DNA of 64,000 nt, taken from NCBI GenBank assembly GCA_029237695.1, contig CM055269.1, forward strand, positions 31,654,956 to 31,718,955, in the 5' to 3' direction. This DNA is from Conchocele bisecta (Eukaryota > Mollusca > Bivalvia > Lucinida > Thyasiridae). Below, in pieces: positions 35,126 through 43,532 of this stretch. Position 1 is the first letter of the stretch; each line of letters begins with the position of its first letter. The notes beneath the pieces were generated by a model. It was not told the origin of the DNA. It was given only the letters and a program-made list of their open reading frames with translations, and ran no database searches. A program made the translations under genes and the position numbers.

Positions 35126-36574
35126 ATGGATACCAAAGCATTTAGCTTTAATTCTAATGCAAAGTACGCGGTCGGAGGTAAATGCACCCAAAAAGACGTT
35201 GTTAACCACCTTGTGCACCCAACCGTAACGGTTAGACCGGACAGTGGCTTTGCCACCAATTTCCCTAACACGTTTGAGAAATATAGGCTGCCCAAGATTA
35301 CTACGATGGAGGCGGTAAACAGGTGGAAAGCCACACCGATGCAGTTTTGGCAGAACCAGCTAAATTTCGCTGTATGGTGCGCAACAGCCGGATGTGGAGT
35401 TTCACATAAAGACCATCTGACATCCAAGAATGTCATGCTCCGAAGTGTCTACAACTTTCACGCGTATTATACTATTAGGAGGATTCTCAAAGAACTAGGT
35501 ATTTCACTACCTCAAGACGACGCCTGGGATCCCATTTCCAACGCATACGACCGTATGGCGGTTTGAAAGACTGTGTAACGAATTTAACGTTTCAAAAGAC
35601 GCGGACTGGAGACAGAAAGCATTTCCTACCAGCACCGGCCTCAGGGACGTTCTCATTCGGGGCCAGTCCGGGAATTGGACGCAGACTGATTTTAGACACG
35701 ATCACTTCGGTGACCACATCGTCAGTCTGAACGAGGGAAAAATTTTGACCACGCGACTATGACTTTCGGGCCGGAAGTGTCTGGAGGTCGGCACTGCGGC
35801 GTGTTTTCTTGTAAAATGTTACCTGCGAAACGGGCTCACGTCGATTACATACAGCAGGCTGCTGAGGTTCAGAACGCGTGGGGTACATTTATGTTAGATA
35901 AGGGTCTAGGGTTCACGCAGGCCGGGGTTACTCGCGTCAACGACTCCATTCGCACGTACGTCTGGGCCATCCTCGGCGCACAGAAGCAAACTCGCAGTTC
36001 TATACTGGGCACGGGAACGGCGTTTGATGCACAAAAACAATTTTTAGCACTTGTAGAGGACGCCATCTCAGCTAGGGTGGACCTGGAGAAGGCGATCCAG
36101 AATCATCAAGACGTTTTGCAGAATGCCAGCACTCCAGTAGACTATGTATTTGGAATAGGTCTTTATATGGCGCCGAGCAATATGATACTACGAGACGACC
36201 CGGTTGACGGTTACAATAATCAGATCGTAATCGCCACCGCCAATCAGAAAATCGACCACAACGGTAACGTGAACACGGATATCATCAAGCGCACCCCCAA
36301 CATGATCGGGTTCAACAGTGTTGAGGTTGTAAGTGGAACCGATTTCATAAAACGCCAAAAACACAAAATGGATACACCTCCCTCAACACAATCGAACCCA
36401 GTACCCCCAATTCGTAAATTGGATGCACCATCGAGTTCCCCAAATCCAATCATCAACAATGTTGGAACAGGAGCGGAAACACCAATCGAGATTGGAAGCA
36501 CAACACACGAGGAGGAGAAATTAGGGCTCGTCGTCGCCCTCGTGGCGATCGGATTATTTACGCTTTGGTTTTAG
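35126..36574 (+). pseudogene. Conserved Polinton protein of unknown function (large plus-strand gene left of capsid)
   Basis: A protein of about 480 residues, starting MDTKAFSFNSNAKYAVGGK. It contains KATPMQFWQNQLNFAVWCAT, SIRTYVWAILGAQKQTRS and GTGTAFDAQKQFLALVEDAI, and ends in a Pro/Ser-rich linker and a membrane helix (LGLVVALVAIGLFTLWF). I recall this family as common in cnidarian and mollusc Polintons; the role is unknown, with virion association plausible from the tail anchor. Two indels, near 35,563 and near 35,745, shift and then restore the frame, so the same frame is open on both sides. The linker contains palindromes of the CCAATTCG/CCAATCGAGATTGG type. Its stop codon overlaps that of the convergent gene on the minus strand. 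Confidence 0.75.
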
Positions 36575-37864
36575 GAACTCTCTGGCGAAGAATAGTAGGA
36601 GACCGGCGATTGCCACGATTAAAGCCCAGGTATTTTTTGCTAGTCATCCGGCCGTTTTTGATAACATAGATAGCAAGTAAGAAACGATACTTCCGATCAG
36701 TCCATGTAGTGCGGCAGCCGCCTTTTCGGATAATTTAGCCAGGAGACTGGCGAGGGCTTTTAGTTGTTTTTTTACCTACTCCTTGGCTCCGCCGGATGGC
36801 GCGGGTGGTGGTGTGGGTGCTAACGCGAGTGGTGGCGCCGCACCACCAGTGAAAGCTAGAACTATGGTCGATATAGTCATGCTGATAGCAACGAGGATGC
36901 TTGCTATCGTGACACCCTGCTCTCTGAACAGAGTGCGAAGACGCTCACCGAGTGTCGTCTCCTCGTGCAGGACCCTCGAGATTGTTTCGCGGATCCGACT
37001 TATTTGGGTGCGGAGAGCCTCACGGTTAGTCGATGCAGCCTGCAAGCGAGCTTCTCTTTCGTCCCGCAACGACCAAAGGCGTTCGGTGATCCGCTCGGTA
37101 GATTCTATATCGCCACCCGCTTCATCCAGTTTTCTTTCTTCTAGCGCGATATGTTCATCCAGCGACGAGAGTTTGGCGAGGTTAAGGACCAGTTCGCCCC
37201 GGACCGTTTGCATAACCTTATCGAGGCCCCGGAGTTCGCAAAGAGGTAACGGTGGGTCATCGTTGAGTATTTCGTTTTCGCTGAACGTGGTCTCCATCGT
37301 GTTAATAGCGTCGGTGGCTACTCGAGGGACCTCGCTGAGCTCGACCGTTTCTATTGTGGAGGCCGTTTTCGCCATCGTTTCGTCGGTAGACTGTAGGGCC
37401 TCTACAGCGCGGGGCGGCATAATTGTTTTACCCCTCTTCCAATCTGGGAATCCGAGTTCGTTCCTTATGAGTTGGCCACCGCCCGGGTTTCCTGCAATGG
37501 TGCTCAGTGCTAGGGGTTTACCGGTCATCGTGTTGACGATCGGGAGATTTGATGCTGCTTTTAGTCGCAATCTACCGTTCAGATCAAATTTGAACTTGGA
37601 GTAGTCGCGACCGACAGATGGGACCAGACCTTTTTCTGCCAAACTGTTGTAGTAGTCGTTTACAGCTCCCTCGAGTAATTCCCGACTTTGACTAGTAGTA
37701 GCGCCACCTAATTCCCCCGATTGCGATTGGATTGGAACTGGAGGCTCTATGAAGGTCGTTTCGTTAAAGTTATCGATGTCACCATCTATGTCATAATCAT
37801 CCTCATCCTCATCGACGTAATCGTCTCTGCCGATTTTATTCGTGTCAATATCGTAATCAGCCAT
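36554..37864 (-). pseudogene. Conserved Polinton protein with acidic N-terminus, coiled coil and membrane tail
   Basis: It starts MADYDIDTNKIGRDDYVDED; the first about 360 codons are open to a TAG at 36,776. Order: an acidic Asp-rich N-terminus, a middle region (NDYYNSLAEKGLVPSVGRDY), a coiled coil (about residues 215-310), a hydrophobic segment ISMTISTIVLAFTGG, a Pro/Ala-rich linker and GGAKE. Beyond the TAG, homologous sequence continues to a natural stop at 36,554-36,556. That tail would encode amphipathic helices and a second membrane segment. It contains a further in-frame stop at a Trp codon near 36,645. Copy 2 keeps Trp at both sites. I recall the family from other invertebrate Polintons; its role is unknown and a membrane-active minor virion protein is one guess. 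The last 21 bases overlap the convergent gene. Confidence 0.72.
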
Positions 37865-37939
37865 TATTTATATTTTTTCTTAAAATTAATTATGTATTAA
37901 AGACAAAACCATACGGGTTTAATATAGATTCACTAAATT

Positions 37940-39240
37940 ATGTCTTCGAGTCAATACGGTCGCAAACTCAATCCATACCGCAGACTGCGTGAGCCCCTCG
38001 GGGCAAAACGGCGTGAGACAGAGTGTCGTTATTACGAACAACCCATCGACGATCGACCAGAACCAGCAGCTCTTGGTCCGCTTCCCCAACCTCGGAGCTA
38101 ACGACGTCATTGTGCCGGGGACTGTTCGCCTCGCTTTCACTATTTCGCTGACGTCGACGGACGAGGACCGAACCGTCGTTCAGAACCTGGGTCGCGCCAT
38201 AGTCAAGAAGACCATGATAAAGATTTCTGGTAATGAGGTGATGTCGATTTATGACAGCGACGTCGACCATTGTTATCAGGACCTATGGAAGACGGCACAA
38301 GAGCGCGAAAACGCTGTCTATCAGGGTATTGACACCAGCAAAAATAAGAACGTAACCAAACTTAGAATCGGGGCTGCTAACAAGGCAGATAACAACGCGA
38401 GTGACAACGCGGTCGCGGGCGCTTACGGCAACCGCTTCTACATCCCGCTCGACTTTGAGTTGCTGGAGAGCCACATGCCCTACTATCAGAGTGCTTTGGC
38501 TGACCGCCTCGAATACGAACTAACGTTCAACGACTACTGGCCGAGTTCTCATAGCCACCGACGTGTTATCGACGTAAACGATCGACAATGTTTCGCTGGA
38601 GTACGACATGGTCACGATTCCCGAACTCGCGCGATTGATCAGAACCCAGTACACCGGGCGCGTTGCCATACTTTACGACCGAGTTCTTCGCCATCGCAAG
38701 ATGACGAAAGACAAAGGCGACACATTGTGGAATATTAACGTCAACGTACCCGCCCGCTCGATGAAAGGTATGCTGATGCTGTTCGAGGAGGCTCGGTTAG
38801 CGCTCGGTGCTAGAAAATCCGACAGATTCTATAACCCCAAAATCACGAAGGTAGAGGTGACGATCGAGGGAGTCCCCAATCAACTCTACAGCGCGGGTCT
38901 TCGCGCGCACCAGCAGTGGGACGAAGTAAGAAAGCAGTTTGCTGCCGGGTCTAATAAGCGCTCTCCGGAGGTTGCAGCGGTTGCCAAAGACCTGCATCTC
39001 TCGGCCGTCTCCCTCGCGGAGTTCCTGAATACCAAATACGCGTTATGGTTAGACATGCGAGCCAGCGACGACGACCAAATACACGGCAGCGGACGCCAAG
39101 TTGAGAACGCTAGTGAGGGTGTGACGATCCAGATAACCAAAGAGGCAGATGGAAATGGGCCATTGAACGTGTACTTATATATAATTACAGACGCACAACT
39201 CAACATCGAAGATGGTCGATACGTCTCAGCACTCTACTGA
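37940..39240 (+). pseudogene. Major capsid protein (double jelly roll), frameshifted
   Basis: About 430 residues, starting MSSSQYGRKLNPYRRLREPL and ending in NIEDGRYVSALY. Conserved blocks are NPSTIDQNQQLLVRFPNLG, GRAIVKKTMIKISGNEV, FYIPLDFELLESHMPYYQSA, VPARSMKGMLMLFEEA and GSGRQVENASEGVTIQI. These are typical of the Polinton double-jelly-roll hexon, which forms the icosahedral shell. Single-base insertions near 38,010 (run of A then CGG) and at about 38,541 break the frame twice. In copy 2 the gene is open as far as the window shows. The ATG follows the leader TAGATTCACTAAATT and is the first start in the conserved frame. The packaging ATPase follows directly on the same strand. Confidence 0.9.
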
Positions 39241-39245
39241 TTTAA

Positions 39246-39917
39246 TAAAAAAAATCTACTAACGATTTATTAATTAATAAATTTGAAAAAATTAAGAAAA
39301 TTAGCAATCAATACCAATTCACGATTGGAGATGCCCACTCTGCCATAATATGTGGGCAGACAGGATGTGGAAAAACGGTTTTTATCCTAGACTTGCTCGA
39401 GGGCTCCTACCGCGATGCCTTTCGTCACATTGTGATCCTGTGTCTCACTGTGCGGCACAACGATACTTATCAGCGGCGCCCGTGGATATGGACCGACCCT
39501 GAGGTATACGATATTGACCCCGGTAATAGGCTTCACGATTGGCTGCGTGGTTTATACCAAAGATTCCAGGGTGAGCCCACCCTATACGTGATTGACGATT
39601 GCTCGGCCAAGGCGGCGATGACCAAAAAGAAGGACATGCTCTCCGAGCTCGCATTTTCTGGCCGCCATGCTAGGCAAAGCGTATGGATCTCCACTCAAAA
39701 GTACAACGCCGTCCTCAAGGATCTGCGCGAGCAAACGAAATGGGTCGCCCTCTTTCACTGCAAGGACCGAGACTCATTCGATGACTGTCTTCGAGAGAAT
39801 GACGTTATCCCAACGCGCGAGGAGCGCCTGGAGGTTCGACAGATGCTTTCGGAAACTAAACACGCCAAGCTTCTGCTAAAGACTGATCAACCAACTGCTT
39901 ACGAAGTTATCAATTAA
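39246..39917 (+). CDS. Genome-packaging ATPase (FtsK-HerA/A32 type)
   Basis: The Walker A motif is GQTGCGKT (39,354-39,377) and the Walker B is TLYVIDDCSA. A later ISTQKYNAVLKDLREQ block is typical of Polinton and nucleocytoplasmic-virus packaging ATPases. The product would pump DNA into preformed capsids. The frame is open from a TAA at about 39,246 to the stop at 39,917. No in-frame ATG occurs before the Walker A motif, and a TTG after it (39,393) is unlikely to be the real start. Either the N-terminus is lost, a non-ATG start is used, or an upstream indel removed the start. The C-terminal portion (RQMLSETKHAKLLLKTDQPT) is complete. Confidence 0.85.
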
Positions 39918-40214
39918 TTTTATAATTAATTAGCAATTACTTAACGCTCGTTAGTAATTGCCGAGTAAATGCTTAACAATTAATTTTAAGAAAATTAGCA
40001 ATTGCTGAACAATACTGAACAATGCTGAACAAATGCTTAACAAATGTTGAACAAATGCTGAACAATGGTTAACAATGTTAACAATTTGGTGCTCCGCTGC
40101 GAGCTTTGTTGCGAGCATAATGGTGATCATAAGTATCGGGTGGTGCACTTGGCAATATGTTAAAGTGATGAGACTTGTTAGAATAGTTAAATTAATTTTA
40201 AGAAAATTAGCAAT

Positions 40215-40914
40215 AATGAACTGCGACGAACTTCTCGATCAGCTAATAGAAGAAACCTCAACTCCGACTGCCAACATCCTGAAAGATAATGAAACATCAA
40301 CTCCGACAGAGCAATCGGGATCAACTCCAAATCCAACGGCGGTTGGTATTGGGTTGAGTGCAACGACTCCGAATGAAAATGAAAATGCGGCGCGACGAGA
40401 GCGGCTAGCTGCGCTGGTTGCTGTGGGACAATCGGAGCATTATCTCGGTAGGCGTCTCTCAGTTTTTCAGGTGGATAAGATGTCAGATGCGGAGATCGAT
40501 AAAATGTATGCGCGATACGAATCTAGGTTAGGTGCGGAGATGACAAAAACTCTCGGATCGGCGGCTATTCATTTGTACGCATCCGCCGTTAGTATACTTC
40601 TCCCTATACCAAACACCGCGGGATTGATTGACGATCTAGAGACTGACCCTTTTATAGGTCACACTCTTAGAACAACCTGCTGCTCAATTTATCACAAGTT
40701 TGGAATGTACTTAGCTCCGCTGACAACCGCGTTGACCACGGGTAAACACTGTCAATTTGGATATATATGCCCACGAACTATAAGCCCTAATATTAATATC
40801 ATAAATGATGACACAAGACACACCCGCGAGAGTGACGGAACAGCAATCTCCAACAGCGTTGGGGATTGCTCCAACCCAATCGAACCCGATTGCAGCACTT
40901 CCAACTCCGATTGA
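40215..40914 (+). CDS. Conserved Polinton protein of unknown function
   Basis: I take the ATG of MNCDELLDQLIEETSTPTAN as the start: an AT-rich spacer precedes it, and the longer upstream frame (from 40,075) reads AT-rich low-complexity sequence and a fortuitous hydrophobic segment. The conserved core is HYLGRRLSVFQVDKMSDAEI, YARYESRLGAEMTKTLGSAA and HTLRTTCCSIYHKFGMYLAP, ending LTTGKHCQFG. I recall this core in coral and mollusc Polintons, without known function. The N-terminal Ser/Thr/Pro-rich linker and the last about 40 residues are built over clusters of CCAATC-type palindromes. It overlaps the next gene by about 110 bases in another frame. Confidence 0.68.
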
Positions 40915-41405
40915 TCCTCCAACCCAATCGCGATTGGAGTTGGGGGTTGCGCGACATAAAAACCCAAAAAGGCAGGCAACTGGGAGGGTGGAGGGCGGCG
41001 GCTGCCACCCGAAAAGTTAAACAAGATAAAATACTCGCCGAACTTCGAGAGGCTAAACAGTCGTTGAAATCGGGGACGGAGACAGCAAAACATCTGAAGA
41101 CAGAGCAATCGGGTTCAACAGTGTTGAGTACAACAACACCCCCAATTCACGAATTGGAAGCACACTCAACACCCAATCGAGGTTGGGCGAATCCGATTGA
41201 ACCCAAATTCGTGAATTATAGTTGGGTTGTTGGTGGTGGTCTGGCAGTTGTTGGTGCCCTGTGCATGTGGAAATACCCCCTTTTACACCAATCCTTATCG
41301 AAAAAACAACCCCCATCAATTCATCCAAAAACAGTTACGAAACACCAATCGCGATTGGATGCGCCCCATTTAAACATTGATCGCGACCCCTTTTATATGC
41401 AATAA
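40805..41405 (+). pseudogene. Small tail-anchored Polinton protein, frameshifted
   Basis: The first part starts MMTQDTPARVTEQQSPTALG (frame of 40,805). A shift near 40,985-41,000, in GGGAGGGTGGAGGGCGGCGG, moves the coding to the frame that ends at 41,405. The second part has a basic helical stretch (RKVKQDKILAELREAKQSLK) and a membrane helix (YSWVVGGGLAVVGALCMW) with a C-terminal tail. Several linker stretches consist of nested palindromes around CCAATCGCGATTGG. The function is unknown; similar small Lys-rich, single-span proteins are frequent in Polintons. Confidence 0.55.
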
Positions 41406-41410
41406 TTATA

Positions 41411-41644
41411 ATGGCTGAACAAGATGGTAAAATGTTAGTGAATGCGCTTTATCACGCCGTGGTGATATCGGGTTTCAGTATCGGGTATGCTCGACTATCA
41501 AAGATGGCCCTAGGAGGGTCCGCTCCCAAATTGGACTTTACTGTGAGAGACATAGGGCTCGCGACCTTAGATGTAGCGGCCGCAGTTTGGACCCGAGATT
41601 ATCTAGTTAAAGCTGGAATTCTACCAGTTAATATATGGAAATAA
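41411..41644 (+). CDS. Small conserved Polinton membrane protein
   Basis: An intact 77-residue frame, starting MAEQDGKMLVNALYHAVVIS. Two hydrophobic stretches are visible: VVISGFSIGYARLSKMAL and VRDIGLATLDVAAAVW. The stop codon lies four bases before the next gene's ATG, which suggests co-expression. I recall small proteins of this kind at the same relative position in cnidarian Polintons; function unknown. Confidence 0.62.
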   Translation: MAEQDGKMLVNALYHAVVISGFSIGYARLSKMALGGSAPKLDFTVRDIGLATLDVAAAVWTRDYLVKAGILPVNIWK

Positions 41645-42078
41645 ATGGCTTCAATCGCAGTAATAGTAGGTGGTGCGCTTGTAAACGCATTGGCGTTCAG
41701 CGGTAGCAACTTTATATTCTCGAAAATGAGAAGCTCGAACGTGGATGAGGAGCGTAAGCGTCACGATTTAGCTGTAGAACAACTCAATAGCGCAAAGGAA
41801 GCATGGTCGAAAAAACGAACCGCCCATCTGGACTGGGTCAACGAAGAGCTTCGCCGCGCGAAAATCACACCGCACAAACTTTTCAGAACGTTGAAGAAGC
41901 CAACCGCGAGTACGCGCTGGCATATGCGCATAAAAGGCTCGCGCCGCTGGATCGTGAGCCCCAACTTTCAGATTTCTATGTACCGTCAGAGCCCCAAAAA
42001 GACCGCGAGATCGCGTTCATCGTCGTGGGAATGGGTGTGGTGGGTATCGTCGGCTACTATATCCAATCGAGATTTTAA
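41645..42078 (+). pseudogene. Small conserved Polinton membrane-anchored protein, one frameshift
   Basis: It starts MASIAVIVGGALVNALAFSG with an N-terminal hydrophobic segment, then a charged coiled stretch (DEERKRHDLAVEQLNSAKEA and WVNEELRR). After a one-base shift near 41,865 it continues as AQTFQNVEEANREYALAYAH, DREPQLSDFYVPSEPQKDRE and a C-terminal membrane helix (IAFIVVGMGVVGIVGYYI). The segments in this order match a Polinton protein family I recall, without known function. The gene ends in an AATCGAGATT half-palindrome. Confidence 0.65.
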
Positions 42079-42130
42079 ATTAATTATTTTAAATAAAAAA
42101 AATTATAAATATATATATATATATGGAACG

Positions 42131-42481
42131 ATGTCAGTTGACGAACTTTATTTTGCTATGATTGATGTAGGCTACACTGCCCTTAAACACCGCATAGCTG
42201 GCGCAGGGGGTATGATTCGTCTGGCCCGAGATTCTCTCGAGACGTGGCGCGAGGACGAAAAAGCGGCCACACTTTTCGCAAAGCGGATGTTATATTCCTG
42301 CACCAATCCTGGGGGATTGGATTTTCCCAAGTTCCTTCAGAACTTAACCTCCAATCGCGATTGTACTTCCAACAAAGGTTTATTGTTATCGACGCAGTTA
42401 CCGGACGATCTGGCGAGGGCATGTTGGAGATTGTCCGATATATTAGAATACATCGCATACGATGAACACGCGCAAACTTGA
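42131..42481 (+). CDS. Hypothetical Polinton protein upstream of integrase
   Basis: 116 residues, starting MSVDELYFAMIDVGYTALKH. It is helical and soluble, with no recognised motif. The start is the ATG after an (AT)n run at 42,100-42,124. The middle contains CCAATCCTGGGGGATTGG and CCAATCGCGATTG palindromes, which encode the otherwise odd stretch around TNPGGLDFPK and NLTSNRDCTS. Its 3' end overlaps the integrase start by 20 bases. Confidence 0.5.
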   Translation: MSVDELYFAMIDVGYTALKHRIAGAGGMIRLARDSLETWREDEKAATLFAKRMLYSCTNPGGLDFPKFLQNLTSNRDCTSNKGLLLSTQLPDDLARACWRLSDILEYIAYDEHAQT

Positions 42482-43485
42482 TACCAAACTATCGGTTCGC
42501 CTAGCGCGTAAGCTAGCAAACACGTACTACAGCCCCCGCGGCTACTGGAAGGGACTCGCGGCCATCAAGAACCTCGCGGCGGCGACCAAGGTTTCAGAAA
42601 ACGCTGTCAAGGAATGGCTCAAGAAGCAGGCCATCTAGCAGATCTATTTACCCGCGCCTCACAATATTCCGTGCCCGAAATTCGACGTGCCGGTGCCGAA
42701 CCAAGTTCACCAAGCGGATCTCCTGTTTCTCCCTCACGATCGCGTCTGGTCGCAAGACGTACAAGTACGCACTGACAATCGTTGACGTAGCGAGTCGTTA
42801 TAAGGGGGCTGAGCCGTTGGCCACTAAAGAGTCTAAGGAGGTGGCCGAGGCTCTCTCCCGATATATAAGAGGAGTCCTCTCAAATGGCCGAATCTTCTCC
42901 AGGTCGATCCCGGCCGCGAGTTCATGGGCGCGGTCTCTCATCTATTGTCTAAGCACGAAGTTTCTGTCAGACGCGGCCGCTGTCAACATCCACCGGGACC
43001 AGGGGATCGTGGAGCGCTTCAATCGAACCCTGGCTGAGAGACTGTTCGGACACCAATACGCTAAAGAACTTGTAGACCCTCATTCGCGATCGACCGAGTG
43101 GGTGGCCAGACTGCCCGCCGTGGTCTCCACACTGAACGGAGAGGTGACCAGATTGATAGGTAAGAAGCCTGTAGATGCTATCAAGTTTAAAAGGGTGACG
43201 AGCAAGCCCTCTGCCGTCTCGCGCGGGCGACCCGTTGGTTTAGAGGAGCAACGGCTTCCATCGGATATTGACGTCAGGTACCTCTATCAACCGGGAGAGC
43301 TCGAAGGTGGCAGCCGCCGCGCGACTGATCCCGTGTGGTCTCTCAATGTATATCATCTAGATCGATCTATTACCAAACCTGATGAGCCCGTGCTCTACTA
43401 TTTGGATGATGGGCCATCTCGAGGGTTTGTTCGCGAAGAACTTCTTATTGTGCCTTCTGACACCCAGCTACCACCGAGTCTTTAG
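42462..43485 (+). pseudogene. Retroviral-type (DDE) integrase, multiply broken
   Basis: The N-terminal part starts MNTRKLDTKLSVRLARKLAN and includes YYSPRGYWKGLAAIKNLAAA, followed by a TAG (42,636) where related integrases have a Trp codon. The catalytic core is recognisable: HQADLLFLPHD (first Asp), an LQVDPGREFMGAV block (second Asp) near 42,900, and QGIVERFNRTLAERLFGH (Glu). Each piece is in a different frame, with breaks near 42,750, 42,890 and 42,980. The C-terminal region (RYLYQPGELEGG, TDPVWSLNVY, GFVREELLIVP) is open to 43,485. The enzyme would insert element DNA into the host genome and produce the 6-bp duplication seen. Inactive in this copy. Confidence 0.88.
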
Positions 43486-43532
43486 ATTGCTAATTTTCTT
43501 AATTTTTTCAAAATTATTAATTAAATAAATCA

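Noticed and set aside
36783..37604. 273-codon plus-strand frame opposite the acidic Polinton gene
   Set aside because: Shadow of the minus-strand gene. The minus frame has the recognisable coiled coil, the acidic start and a homologue with conserved protein sequence.
40075..40214. N-terminal extension with a hydrophobic segment on the 40,215 gene
   Set aside because: The sequence is repetitive (AACAAATGCTGAACAATG) AT-rich spacer; the internal ATG after the usual spacer fits the family better.
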